In this document: piece by piece, positions 1 to 9,640 of the stretch | Numbering within the stretch: position 1 is the stretch's first letter | Layout: every line of letters begins with the position of its first letter | DNA from: Hamiltosporidium tvaerminnensis | Lineage: Eukaryota; Microsporidia; Dubosqiidae | DNA: 64,000 nt | Direction: 5' to 3' | Assembly: GCA_022605425.2 (NCBI GenBank) | Contig: CM061246.1 | Span: forward strand, 1,237,501-1,301,500 | Program-made: the position numbers and the translations under genes | The notes under the pieces: model-generated | What the model was told of the DNA's origin: nothing | The model's input: only the letters and a program-made list of their open reading frames with translations | Database searches by the model: none

Positions 1-684
1 TTTACGGCCGGAACTACAGGGGTCTCTAATCACCTTTGCTCCTCCGGCTTACGTCCTTGATCACCGGAAACGTACTGGACGACAGCTTTCGCTTCGGTTT
101 GTCCTACGTAGGTCGTCAACTTTCACCTCTCGCTACGCAATACAGTCGCCCTCTTCCGCTCCTACATGCTAACCTAGAATGCCAATACACTCCATGAAGA
201 AAGTGTCTTCTAGCATCCCTGTCAACACTGACTACGGACCTTTTAAATGCAGCAATGCACTATGACACTCCTGGAGCTGGAATTACCGCGGCTGCTGGCA
301 CCAGACTTGCCCTCCAGTCAATCACCGGTATTCTACCCCGGTTACAAAATATACGTCTCATAACTGCCTCTCTCCAATTGGGCAAGTTTCGCGCCTGCTG
401 CTGTCCTTAGACCTGGTAGCCGTTTCTCAGGCTCCCTCTCCGGAATCAAACCCTGATCCCCCGTACCCGTTAAAGCCATCGTACGCCCTTACCGTACGAT
501 AAAACTGATGGGTCGGCGTCTTACTCGTGTTATTAGCCACAGTTTCCCGCGGTTATCCTTCCTACACGATTAAATAATCACCGTTCTACTGAGCCGTTCG
601 CAGTTCCACTTTCGCTTCACCAGACTTGCATGGCTTAATCCCAGAGACAAGCATCCTCGTCAGGCAGAATCAACCTGTTGCACA
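1..684 (-). rRNA. Small-subunit (16S/18S-type) rRNA gene, 5' part
   Basis: Read on the minus strand, positions 661-680 give the universal SSU start (GGTTGATTCTGCCTG) and 271-313 give the 530-loop region with GCCAGCAGCCGCGG. Bases 1-40 match the conserved stretch with GATTAGAGACCCC, so the window ends about half way through the gene and the 3' half lies outside. The gene is transcribed leftwards. It is much more GC-rich than anything around it. Variable regions are short, as in microsporidia. The exact 5' end is set by analogy and may be off by a few bases. Confidence 0.96.
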
Positions 685-1592
685 AATATACCATTACACG
701 TCACATCCAAATCACACACAATTGACTCGTTGAGTCCATAACTTAATCCCGATGAATAAAGCAGCACAAGAAACCAAAGTAACAACGGAAAACCTCCAAA
801 ATCTGCATCAGAGCAGTAACCATATGTAACACCAATTTGTTACTTGAACATGTCAAAGTAACTAGAACACCATATCGATTTGATCATTGATCTAAATCAC
901 GTGAATTAACAACTAAGTTAATGATTCGAAAGTACGTTTGTAGATCAATTTGATTAGATCAACTTGATTTCTACGGTCACATGCAATTGTAATTTCTGGT
1001 TGATTTGTCTCATTCTTAGTGTTTTCTATTGACATTTTAATTCTCATATGATTTGGGGTAAACAGTTCTATAAATAACATCCTTTATATACGAAAAAAAT
1101 AATTTTCACAGTAATTTTAACACCAAATCAATTTTTTTAAAAATATTTAGAGAATATAACACCAATAAAAAATAAAATCAATCAATCAACTTATTTCTAA
1201 TATAAAGAATTCTAAATATGTTAAATTATTTCAAATTTCTTTTCTTACCCATTCTCTACTAACAAATCATATATCTAAAGAAGAAAAAAACTAAACATCA
1301 AATTTTTCTTTGTGTATATAAATATCACATTCGTTAATATTTAACTCCAAGAAGATGTTCTATTTAAAAAAATTGTTTTTCTATTTCCAGGTTTTTCCTT
1401 CGAACATACAACGGTTAAGAATTTTTTTATAAATTAAAATAGTATTTTATCATGTCAAATCTATCAAAAGATCTTTTTTTAATCAAATTTATTTAGAAAA
1501 ATATTGATATATCATAAATATTAGAAAAATGAAATTTCATATCTAGAACGAAAAATCAAATTTTAATTAAAGGCTGTTTAAAAAATTTATAA
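685..1592. other. rDNA upstream spacer / probable leader and promoter region
   Basis: No open reading frame is supported here. Bases 685-1070 are less AT-rich than the following spacer and contain repeated short GATCAANTTGATT-like words (around 880-975), which could be part of the external transcribed spacer or the RNA polymerase I promoter. From about 1075 the sequence becomes extremely AT-rich with homopolymer runs. Confidence 0.4.
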
Positions 1593-1832
1593 AAAGAAAG
1601 CTATAAGTGCTATTCGATTTATTGAATAAAAAGCTATATGTTACTTTATTAAAAATGTTATTAAGGAAAGTTATTTATTAAATAAAATTCTGGGTTAACA
1701 AATTTTTCTCTTTTCTAAATAATTCTTTCCACCATTTCAACCTTAAGGAAAGCTATAAGTTCTATTCGATTTATTGAATAAAAAGCTATATATTATTTTT
1801 TTAAAATATTGTTAAGGAAAGCTATAAGTCGG
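1593..1832. repeat. Tandem repeat (about 70 bp unit) in the rDNA spacer, split by an R4 tail
   Basis: A unit that begins AAGGAAAGCTATAAG and continues CTATTCGATTTATTGAATAA is present at 1593-1670 and 1743-1811, and a third copy starts at 1812. The first two units are separated by a 72-bp retrotransposon tail. Such short spacer repeats are common in rDNA intergenic regions. Confidence 0.7.
1671..1742 (-). mobile_element. R4-like element, extreme 3' tail only
   Basis: On the minus strand this 72-bp piece carries the same 3' end as the larger copies (TTAACCCAGAATTTTATT followed by AAATAAA) and the last codons of the variant seen in the 12.7-14.5 kb copy. It is flanked by TTAAGGAAAG on both sides (1661-1670 and 1743-1752), a 10-bp target-site duplication within the spacer tandem repeat. 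It is a very strongly 5'-truncated insertion. Confidence 0.8.
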
Positions 1833-3138
1833 CAATCGTTTATTTTAAACTACCTGTCAAGCTCGTTGAAAGGACTTTTTTTGAATTCATAAACAACCAA
1901 AGTAAACTTATCATCTTAAATTCATTTCTGGGCTATAATACATTTTAATCACTTCTTTTGGTTTTTTTGCCTTCTTCGCATACATATCGCGTATATTTTT
2001 CTATTTTTTGATTTCTACGGTTTTAGGCTTCTTTAGACATTACACAATAAATATTTAGGATCTTTTTTATTTAACATATTTCTGACCTTCCATTTTATTT
2101 ACTTTTAGTTTTGAAGACCTTTAGCTGGCATTATATGTTTATTCTAATAGGTTTAACATTTTTCTAATCGGGCTTCTTTCAAGTTTAAAATTTTTCTTGT
2201 GAAGCGTTTTCTTTGTCCAAAAAAACAGTTTTTTTTCGCGTTGTGCTGTATTGATTAATTTATTTATTATATAAGTTCTTAGCTATCTTTTTTGAAATCT
2301 TTTGATTTAATCAGGTATAAAATTACATTAAACATTTAGAAAATAGTTATTATGTGCAAATTTTGACAATATATATAAAATGGCACAGAGATGAAATAAA
2401 AATACTTCAATATTATATAAAATTATATTCATTTATTGAAATTCTTAGAAAGAAAATCTAACTGCTTGAAAAAATTTACTTTTTTTTAAAAAAATGTAAA
2501 CTTTAGAAAAATAAAAAAACAAATTTATTCTGTTATCCTTGCTAAATACAAAAATTTAGAAATAATTTTCTATATTTATTTCAAATATTTTTTGAATCAA
2601 TAGAATCCTTCTAAATGTTTCATGTTCAATTCTAATCACTAATATTATTGTGTAAAATTTATGAAAAATTAAAAGTGTCATATTAGTAATCCAAACATTA
2701 TTAATGGTTTCTTTCTTACTATTCCGAAGTTATTAAAAATTTCAAGGAAATTCGTCTTCGCCGGAACCTTTGTCGACTGTATACATGATGAAATCGTAAA
2801 TAGTATCGATTATATAATAGATAAAATGTTAATACATAAAAATTATCTTAAAGATGCAAATTAATGGTTTGCATTTATTCATACTCTTACGCATCTAATG
2901 TATTTCTAAACTATGGGATTTTTAAATTGACTTTCATAAAAACAAATTTTTAATTCTGTAGTTTCTGTTACAAATTATTGGTGTCTTTGGTAAATCAACA
3001 TTTTCATCCGTTAAATAACTTTATTTATATTTTTACATGTATATTTTAAAACATACTATCAAATTATAAAATTTCTATTCAAAGTTTGGTTGTTTTGAAT
3101 AATACATAAATATTATAATTGTTTTTCAATATACAATT
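1833..3138. other. AT-rich spacer with no recognisable gene
   Basis: I see homopolymer tracts and no open frame of convincing length on either strand, no tRNA-like cloverleaf and no match to the repeat families found elsewhere in the window. Confidence 0.5.
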
Positions 3139-3152
3139 ATTTAAAACCCTCA
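3139..3152 (+). promoter_or_regulatory. CCC-type start motif that is also the left target-site duplication
   Basis: ATTTAAAACCCTCA stands directly before the retrotransposon ATG and is repeated exactly at 6958-6971 after the element. It matches the motif before host genes in this window (AAACCCTCAG before eIF6, AAACCCTC before SWD2). The motif therefore belongs to the target DNA, not to the element. Confidence 0.8.
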
Positions 3153-3153
3153 C

Positions 3154-6100
3154 ATGGGTAGAAAGAAAAATGTTGGCAGCGAAATATCGAAAAATAATAA
3201 AATAAAGGCTGCAAACGACGCTGATGAGGTGAAGAAGAATGATAGTGAGGTACAAAAATGTAAGCTACACCCACCGGCGATTTCCCTACCTTCCTCCTCC
3301 TACACAACAATAACACCTCCACCACCAAGCCAAACATGCAGTAAAATGCAAAATAGTGGGCTTGACACCTTACCTTCGCCTAATGCACCAGTTCCCTCTT
3401 CGGTTGAAGTCTCTGCGTGCGAGCCATCGTACGACATGACAAATCCCTGTACTCTAGCTATTCCGGAAGGTAACAGGCTAATGGCATTGCGGACGATATT
3501 CGATTCCGTAACAGCCGACCCGAAGGAATGGCCTCGAATTGTTTTTTTTGCAGTACAGACAAGGTTTGAAAGAATGCCAAGAAATGGCTGGACAGAGCTT
3601 CACAGGTACTATAATGAAAAATTCGGCTGCACTGAAACTCTCGAAGTGTTAAAAAAATTGGCACAAAGTGAGATGGGAAAGGAAGTAAAATCAGAAGAGA
3701 ATGGAGAGCGACGTAGAATCGCCACTTGTCTCGCTGATACATGCACCTTGACCGACACCACGGAGTACATAAACCTGAGAGATAAATTCTTGAGTAAAAT
3801 CAAAGAAATCTCGGAGAACGAAATTGGAAAAGTGGTGGTCCGAACTAGAAAACATCCAAATGAATTGGTTGATAGTAAAGTTCTGGATCTCATTAATCGA
3901 GTAGTCGGTGAATATGCAGGAGCTCATGTACCTGAGTCAATTACGGAAGCCGCGTATATCATGCAAGCTGCGCAGGTATGCTATGACGAGGCAACACGCA
4001 AAGAAAAGCCTAGATCCGCTTGGAAGGAAAACATAGAAAGTAAAATTTCTAAGTTAGTACTTTCCAAAGATCTTCTCGAGAAGGCTCGTAAGCAGGATAA
4101 GCTCTCCACTTCGGAAACGAAGAGCCTTAAGAAAATCATGCGAGAGTTTAATTTAAACTTGAGCAGTGTAACTGATCTTTCTGAGGCTTTAGTTAAGAAG
4201 AATGAGTCTTTGAATGTTTACGAGAAAAAAATTTCGATGCATGAAAGTAGGAAGCAATTCCGAAAAGAGAATCGTATGTTTGAGCTTTTCCGAGGTCGAT
4301 TTTATCGTGGGTTATCTGAGCGTGTGGAATCCGAGCATGTGGTTAGTCGTGATGAAATTGTGAGTTTTTGGTCTACAATGTGGAACAAAAATGATGACAC
4401 AGTCACGTATGATGATTATTTGATTCCATTTGTATCAGATAATCATCCGACCACGTTTCCTTCACTTGATGAATTTGTAAGTATCATTAATTGGCTTCCT
4501 AATTGGAAAGCAGCTGGAATTGATGGTATTTACAATTTCTTCATTAAGAAACTTACAACGCTTCACAAATATCTTTATGATATTGTGAAAGTTATATGTT
4601 TAGAAGGAACAACTCAAGCTGATTGGTTTTACTGCGGGCTTACGTATTTGATACCGAAAGGAATTCCACGAAGAGGCTCTGACTACAGGCCAATCACTTG
4701 TATGTCCAACCTCTACAAGTTAACGACAAAGTGTGTAACAAAAGTCGTTCAACTTGAAGTGGAAAGGCGAGGGTTGCTTGCAGAGAACCAATTAGGGGCG
4801 GTAAGAGGTGTGCAGGGAGCGAAAGAGCAGGCTCTACTGAATATTGCCTTAAATAAAGAGTATGGAAATAATCTTAAGGCAACATGGATTGATGTTAAAA
4901 AAGCTTATGATTCAATAGATCATGCTTATTTAACTCAATGCATTGAAAACCTTAATTTACCTGATTGGATCCTGAAATTTATTAAGGTAATTATATCAAA
5001 ATGGAAAATTGATATATCAGTAGGGCCTGAAAAAATCATGAGCAAGAAGATTGATAGAGGGATTCTACAAGGAGATAGTCTGTCACCTTTGTTATTTGTG
5101 TTGTGTATGGATCCATTAAGCCGAAAGCTTAATGAAAAATACACAAAAGTGACAGTACAAACAGATGCAGAATCCCACTCTACTAATCATCTCTTGTTTA
5201 TTGACGATCTTAAGCTCCTTGCAAAAGACAGCTCCACATTGAGTGCTATGACAGGCGAGGCAAAGGAATTTTTAGAGGTGATTGGCTTAGAGATTAACAA
5301 AGAGAAGTCAGCCACAAATCATACGTGTTGTGAAGATACTGCTACTCTTCTAGAAGGTGTTAGTGTTTACAAATATTTAGGAATAATAGAAGATAGCAGA
5401 GGAATCCCAACACGTAGCTCATTTGAAGAAGTACAGAGCAAACTTATATCAAGAGTTGAAAGACTTTGTCACACTAGATTAAACGCAAAAAATTTATTTT
5501 CTGCAATTAATCAACATGCGATATCGTTAATCAACTACCACATAGGAGTACTTCGACTTGAACCGGCTGACTTCTCTAAGTTAGATGATGCAGTGCGTGC
5601 GGTGTTGGTGAAGAATAAAATACATCTCCGCCCAGGATGTAAAGAGCGTTTGTATCTTCCTAGAACAGAACTTGGAAGAGGCCTACATAGTGTTGAGTTG
5701 CGAAGCGAACATATGCTTCTGCAACTCTTGGATTGTCTGGAAAAAAGTAAAGAAATATCAACTAGACGAGCAGCAATCCTCAAGGTGGAGAATAATAATA
5801 AAACCCATCTTGCACTAATAAAAGGCTTCTTAAAAGTAAAGTACAGGTTGGTAGAAGAAGTCACTAAGAAAAGTTTAGAAGAAGCTCAACTTGCAAAACT
5901 ATATAACGAAATAGAAAAACGAAAACTCCATTCAAAGTTATATAATGCAAGAAAAAATGAGCTTGTGAGTGTTAGTGACTCTTCAAGATGGCTAAAGAGA
6001 GGAAATATTAGGCCACGAAATGAAGCTGTGTTCTGCTATATCCAGGATAGAAATGTATTCTGGGGAGCAGATGGTGTGTGTCAACATTGCGGGAAGTCTG

Positions 6101-6783
6101 GTAAGACTGTAGATCATCTAGCAACTAGATGTGGAAAAATGCTAGGCCATGATTACACTAGACGGCATAATGAAGTGGTTAGATGCCTACACCTACTTCT
6201 CCTAAATAGATATAAGTTTAAGTCTTCAAAACGAATAAGGAGTCACTCAGTTCAAGAAATTCTTGATAATGAGTATGCAGAGATAAGAGTGGACACCAGA
6301 ATTAAAACTGATGTTAAAATTCGGAATAACAGACCGGACATATTTATTTATGATAAGAAGAACAATAAGATAACACTTATTGAAGTAGGAATCACTTCCC
6401 AAGATTCACTTCAAATAGTTGAAACTGAAAAACTTAGGAAGTATGACCTGCTAGCCAATGAGTTGGGTCTTATTTATAGGTGTAGTGTTGAGATAATCCC
6501 TTATGTGATGACCTGGGACGGTATTGTGACAAAATACCATAAATCTCATCTTAAAAGACTAGAAATACCCATGAATGTAGAGGCATACATTCAGTCTATA
6601 GTACTTAAGAAGACAGTCGAAACAATTTCCTTTGATCGACGAAGAGGACTTGAGTCGGGACTAAATGCCGAAGAGAGCTGGGAGAGAGCGTCAATGGGTG
6701 TTATTATGAGATCAGAGATGCATGAGGAACCAATACCCCCTTTAAAAGAAGCGAAAGAGAGGAAGATGGTGTTAAAATTTTAA
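3154..6783 (+). CDS. Retrotransposon polyprotein: reverse transcriptase plus restriction-like endonuclease
   Basis: A 1209-residue protein for target-primed reverse transcription. The N-terminal 440 residues have a proline-rich stretch (about 38-60) and charged, probably helical sequence, with no clear zinc finger. Reverse transcriptase spans roughly 445-760: GIDGIYN near 452, the first catalytic Asp in WIDVKKAYDS, LQGDSLSP, and the second box FIDDLK near 680 (the usual Ala before DD is Ile). A CCHC motif follows near 975-992 (CQHC, His, Cys), then the nuclease RPDIF near 1059 and IEVGIT near 1076 with a later Lys. The start follows the CCC-type motif directly. Compared with the other copies the last 45 or so codons are lost through a one-base deletion near 6760, beyond all known domains, so the enzyme could still work. 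Confidence 0.9.
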   Translation: MGRKKNVGSEISKNNKIKAANDADEVKKNDSEVQKCKLHPPAISLPSSSYTTITPPPPSQTCSKMQNSGLDTLPSPNAPVPSSVEVSACEPSYDMTNPCTLAIPEGNRLMALRTIFDSVTADPKEWPRIVFFAVQTRFERMPRNGWTELHRYYNEKFGCTETLEVLKKLAQSEMGKEVKSEENGERRRIATCLADTCTLTDTTEYINLRDKFLSKIKEISENEIGKVVVRTRKHPNELVDSKVLDLINRVVGEYAGAHVPESITEAAYIMQAAQVCYDEATRKEKPRSAWKENIESKISKLVLSKDLLEKARKQDKLSTSETKSLKKIMREFNLNLSSVTDLSEALVKKNESLNVYEKKISMHESRKQFRKENRMFELFRGRFYRGLSERVESEHVVSRDEIVSFWSTMWNKNDDTVTYDDYLIPFVSDNHPTTFPSLDEFVSIINWLPNWKAAGIDGIYNFFIKKLTTLHKYLYDIVKVICLEGTTQADWFYCGLTYLIPKGIPRRGSDYRPITCMSNLYKLTTKCVTKVVQLEVERRGLLAENQLGAVRGVQGAKEQALLNIALNKEYGNNLKATWIDVKKAYDSIDHAYLTQCIENLNLPDWILKFIKVIISKWKIDISVGPEKIMSKKIDRGILQGDSLSPLLFVLCMDPLSRKLNEKYTKVTVQTDAESHSTNHLLFIDDLKLLAKDSSTLSAMTGEAKEFLEVIGLEINKEKSATNHTCCEDTATLLEGVSVYKYLGIIEDSRGIPTRSSFEEVQSKLISRVERLCHTRLNAKNLFSAINQHAISLINYHIGVLRLEPADFSKLDDAVRAVLVKNKIHLRPGCKERLYLPRTELGRGLHSVELRSEHMLLQLLDCLEKSKEISTRRAAILKVENNNKTHLALIKGFLKVKYRLVEEVTKKSLEEAQLAKLYNEIEKRKLHSKLYNARKNELVSVSDSSRWLKRGNIRPRNEAVFCYIQDRNVFWGADGVCQHCGKSGKTVDHLATRCGKMLGHDYTRRHNEVVRCLHLLLLNRYKFKSSKRIRSHSVQEILDNEYAEIRVDTRIKTDVKIRNNRPDIFIYDKKNNKITLIEVGITSQDSLQIVETEKLRKYDLLANELGLIYRCSVEIIPYVMTWDGIVTKYHKSHLKRLEIPMNVEAYIQSIVLKKTVETISFDRRRGLESGLNAEESWERASMGVIMRSEMHEEPIPPLKEAKERKMVLKF

Positions 6784-6957
6784 AACCAAAAAATAATACA
6801 CCCCTTATTCCACAAGGAGGAACCACTTTAGAGGAACCGACCAATAACATGAATGAAGAGTCGGATTTAGAAGAAGAGAAAATAGTGGTTAAAGAGGTAG
6901 AAGAAAACATATGAAAATGTTAAAAATATTTTAACCCAGAATTTTATTAAATAAAAA
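6784..6957 (+). other. Former C-terminal codons and 3' tail of the R4-like element
   Basis: After the stop at 6783 the sequence continues to match, in another frame, the C-terminal acidic tail encoded by the copies at 12.7-14.5 kb and 22.6-24.0 kb (EEPTNN, NEESDLEEE). This shows that the stop in this copy results from a small deletion. The conserved terminal sequence ends at about 6955. Confidence 0.75.
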
Positions 6958-6971
6958 AATTTAAAACCCTC

Positions 6972-7469
6972 ATCGTAGATTAAAGCAGTTTTTATATTTT
7001 AAAACCATTATAAAATTATTTGCTTTAAAAATATTTAAAAGATCGAAGTATTTCATATTACTGTGTAAAATTCATTTTCTATTTTAATTCATATATTTTC
7101 AACCAGTAATTGGTTTCCCTTTCATTTTCTTGTTTTTTTTATTTACTACATATATTTCTTTCTATTTTTTTGAATACATTAAATTAAAAACTTCTTACTA
7201 ATTTTCTAAACACTTATTCTTCATATATCATATCCTCTTCATTTACATCTATCATTTGAATAATACAAATTTATGTAAGAAAATAATCAAAAATTAAATT
7301 AAAATGTTTGCATCAAATAATTTATCAGAAATTATTGTTTGCAATTAAATAACTTCTCTATTTTCAGAAAAAATACTGTTAAATTTTTCTAAAATTTTTT
7401 TATTCTGGATTTATCACCTCGAATTCTTTCTACATGATCTTAAAAATTTAAAGCCATAAAAACGAAATT
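6972..7469. other. AT-rich spacer between two R4 copies
   Basis: No gene is seen. This is the remnant of the interrupted locus. The bases right after the duplicated motif (TCGTAGATTAAAG) do not continue as an open frame, so any gene that once used the motif is gone or the motif was isolated. Confidence 0.4.
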
Positions 7470-7483
7470 GTAAATTAAAAAAT

Positions 7484-7770
7484 CAATTTTTATTTAATAA
7501 AATTCTGGGTTAAAATATTTTTACCATTTTTTATATGTTTTCTTCTACCTCTTTACCCACTTTTGTCTCTTCTTCCAAATCCGACTCTTCATTTATGTTA
7601 TTGGTCGGTTCCTCTAAAGTGGTTCCTCCTTGTAAAATAAAGGGTGCTTTATATTTTGGTTTAAAATTTTTTGCACCATCTTCCTCTGTTTTCGCTTCTT
7701 TTAAAGGGGGTATTGGTTCCTCATGCATCTCTGATCTCATAATAACACCCATTGACGCTCTCTCCCAGCT
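7484..7770 (-). mobile_element. R4-like element, 5'-truncated copy with 14-bp TSD
   Basis: This minus-strand fragment of 287 bp keeps the last 73 codons (7531-7752, ending in EEVEENI-like sequence) and the conserved 3' end at about 7491-7512. GTAAATTAAAAAAT flanks it at 7470-7483 and 7771-7784, an exact 14-bp TSD. It faces the full-length copy tail to tail across 0.5 kb. It preserves the intact C-terminal frame that the full-length copy has lost. Confidence 0.88.
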
Positions 7771-7960
7771 CGTAAATTAAAAAATAAATATACATATGAA
7801 GGAATTATAGAATAACATAATAAAGTTTAGCACATCTTGTCTACACTAGCTTCTTTGAAAAATACTTTTTAAAAAAAATAAAACATTACATAACTTATTT
7901 TTTTATTTCAGAATGCAAATTTTTAGAAATTATTAGCATTTATTTTTATATTTAATGCTT

Positions 7961-8705
7961 TGAGTGGAAGGAGGATAACCACATAAAAAACTTTCTGCTT
8001 AGCAATGAGTGTGTGAAACTTGTGTGAGATCATTGTTTGGATTTTTGGTGGGAATAAAACCACACTACATCTTCGGTTGTTCCATGAGAGTTGTTATGAG
8101 GAGAAGAGGTCTAAGAAATGGAGAAATTTTTTCTACAAATTTATTTGTAGTTTTTTATGTAACCAGATTGCAGACCGCAGCTGAACATGTAGGTAATTGC
8201 CATTTAAAAGCATGGAAACCTAGCCTTGCTCACTCGAGTTAGAAGACTTAGCGCCTGGGAGATATAAAAATAAAAACCATTTAAAACCAGGAGAGCTAAG
8301 TAGCAGGTTATACCTGTTGGTATGACATTGCACTGTCTAGGTGGACCCCATGTAAATCTCTGAAATATATCTTAGCTAGAAGTTTATTGGGTTCAAAAAG
8401 TGTAGAGTAAGTGGGAATGCTGCATAGTCTTGGGGGAGCCCGGGGGGGGCTTCGGCCTTCGATAACACTCCATGCAACGGACATAAACGAACTCCAGGCA
8501 ACTGCCTCGCCTAGTAATTAGGTTTTACACACCTGTTAGATGAAAGGCTTTGAGATTTAGGTATCACAGGGGGTACTGATGGAGTGTTGGGATAGAAGTC
8601 ATCTATGTTAAACCTAGAACTGCATAAATGTCATGGAAACAACTATAAAACTTGCCACTGTTTTAAAAAGGATGTGATACTTTTAAATAAAGTCTCGGCT
8701 TACTC
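7961..8705 (+). mobile_element. 745-bp non-coding mobile repeat (family A), copy 1, with 12-bp TSD
   Basis: The sequence is shared with 48694-49421, 62852-63570 and, inverted, 45095-45795, plus two decayed copies. It begins GTGGAAGGAGGATAACCAC and ends GATGTGATACTTTTAAATAA. TATTTAATGCTT is present at 7949-7960 and 8706-8717, an apparent 12-bp TSD. No open frame is conserved between copies (the 77-codon frame at 8009-8242 is not kept), so it is probably a structured RNA-derived element. A GC-rich hairpin region lies near 8440-8460 (GGAGCCC...GGGGCTTC) and a palindrome CAGGTTATACCTG near 8303-8315. I do not recognise the family. Confidence 0.82.
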
Positions 8706-8741
8706 TATTTAATGCTTCATTTCAAACCGATCTTCTATATT

Positions 8742-9640
8742 TTATTCAATAAATTTTGGGTTTAACAAATACCCTATATTTAAAATATTTTATTCCTCCA
8801 TTTTAACATATTCATAACCTTATTCTGAATCAGACTCTTTCTTCATGTATTTTTAGTGGTTTCACTGTGGTTACGCTATCTGAAAGAAAGGGAAATATAT
8901 TTTTTGTATTTACTTGTTTAACACTATCCTTCTCATTTTTCACTCCCTTAAAAAGAGGTGCTGTTTGTATATTCCTATCAGCTCTTTCAATAATCATAAT
9001 GACGCTATTCCAGACTCTCTTTGGAATTTTGGTTCGTCTCAAGTTCTCTTGCCATTCAAAAGAAATTTTCAACTCTATTTGTGATTATTATCGACTGAAC
9101 ATATGCCTTTATATAATAGATATTAGAAGTCTTGTAATATAATCTTATGATATTCCTTAACAAAATATCCAAATTTATCATCTAAGGAATTATTTCTACC
9201 CTTTATTTAAAAATAAGACCTAACTCGTTTGTCAATAAGAAATACTTCTTAAGTCCTCTTTATAAACTATTTGAGGTGAATCTTGGGAAATAATTCTTAC
9301 ACCGTAAGCGTTACCTCAAAATTTTTTATCTTATCTAAAATATATATCGAGACCTTTGTTACACATTATGACATCGTTTTTTATTCATCTGTCCAATATT
9401 ATTTCTGCATACTCATTTTTAAGAATTTCTATATAAGTGACTTCTAATTCATTTTGAGGACTTATTTATATATATTTTACAAGGTGTAAATAATGCATCG
9501 TACCACTTATTTAGGCAAACTGTGCTGGTCTTGTCCAAGAAATTTTGTAGATTGTGTCATTAAATTATTTACTGGTTTACCTGACTTATACGGTGTTTGA
9601 CACATTGCTTTCTGCCCCTCAATTAATAAAAATTGAAAAC
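8742..9640 (-). pseudogene. Decayed R4-like element (3' half)
   Basis: On the minus strand a degraded 3' end (ATTTTGGGTT... AATAAA-like, near 8742-8765) is followed upstream by recognisable but interrupted blocks: the acidic tail and a WNSVIM stretch in the 80-codon frame at 8830-9072, the IEVGITSQDSLQ region near 9270-9310, the QEILDNEYAEI region near 9400-9430 and the CCHC region near 9560-9620. Many substitutions and indels show this is much older than the 3.1-kb and 22.6-kb copies. The left limit of the homology towards 9.9 kb is unclear. Confidence 0.75.

Larger units (their letters stand above)
3153..6957 (+). mobile_element. Full-length R4/Dong-like non-LTR retrotransposon with 14-bp TSD
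   Basis: A 3.8-kb element is bounded by an exact 14-bp duplication (3139-3152 and 6958-6971). It has one open reading frame, no long terminal repeats and a 3' end TTAACCCAGAATTTTATT plus AAATAAA that is shared by all other copies here. The 5' junction lies one base before the ATG, so the element has essentially no 5' UTR of its own. The 3' UTR is short. The presence of reverse transcriptase followed by a CCHC motif and a PD-(D/E)XK nuclease is the architecture of R2/R4-type elements. The FIDDLK version of the catalytic box resembles the DDLK of R4/Dong/Rex6 elements, which is why I favour R4 over R2. Confidence 0.88.

Noticed and set aside
1743-1752. TTAAGGAAAG next to the R4 tail compared with the R2 target in 28S rRNA (CTTAAGGTAGC)
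   Set aside because: The similarity is limited to TTAAGG, other R4 copies use unrelated targets and the site is spacer sequence, so a link to the rRNA target is not supported.
8009-8242. 77-codon ORF within the family A repeat
   Set aside because: The frame is not conserved in the other copies at 48.7, 62.9 and 45.1 kb, so it is not evidence of a coding repeat.
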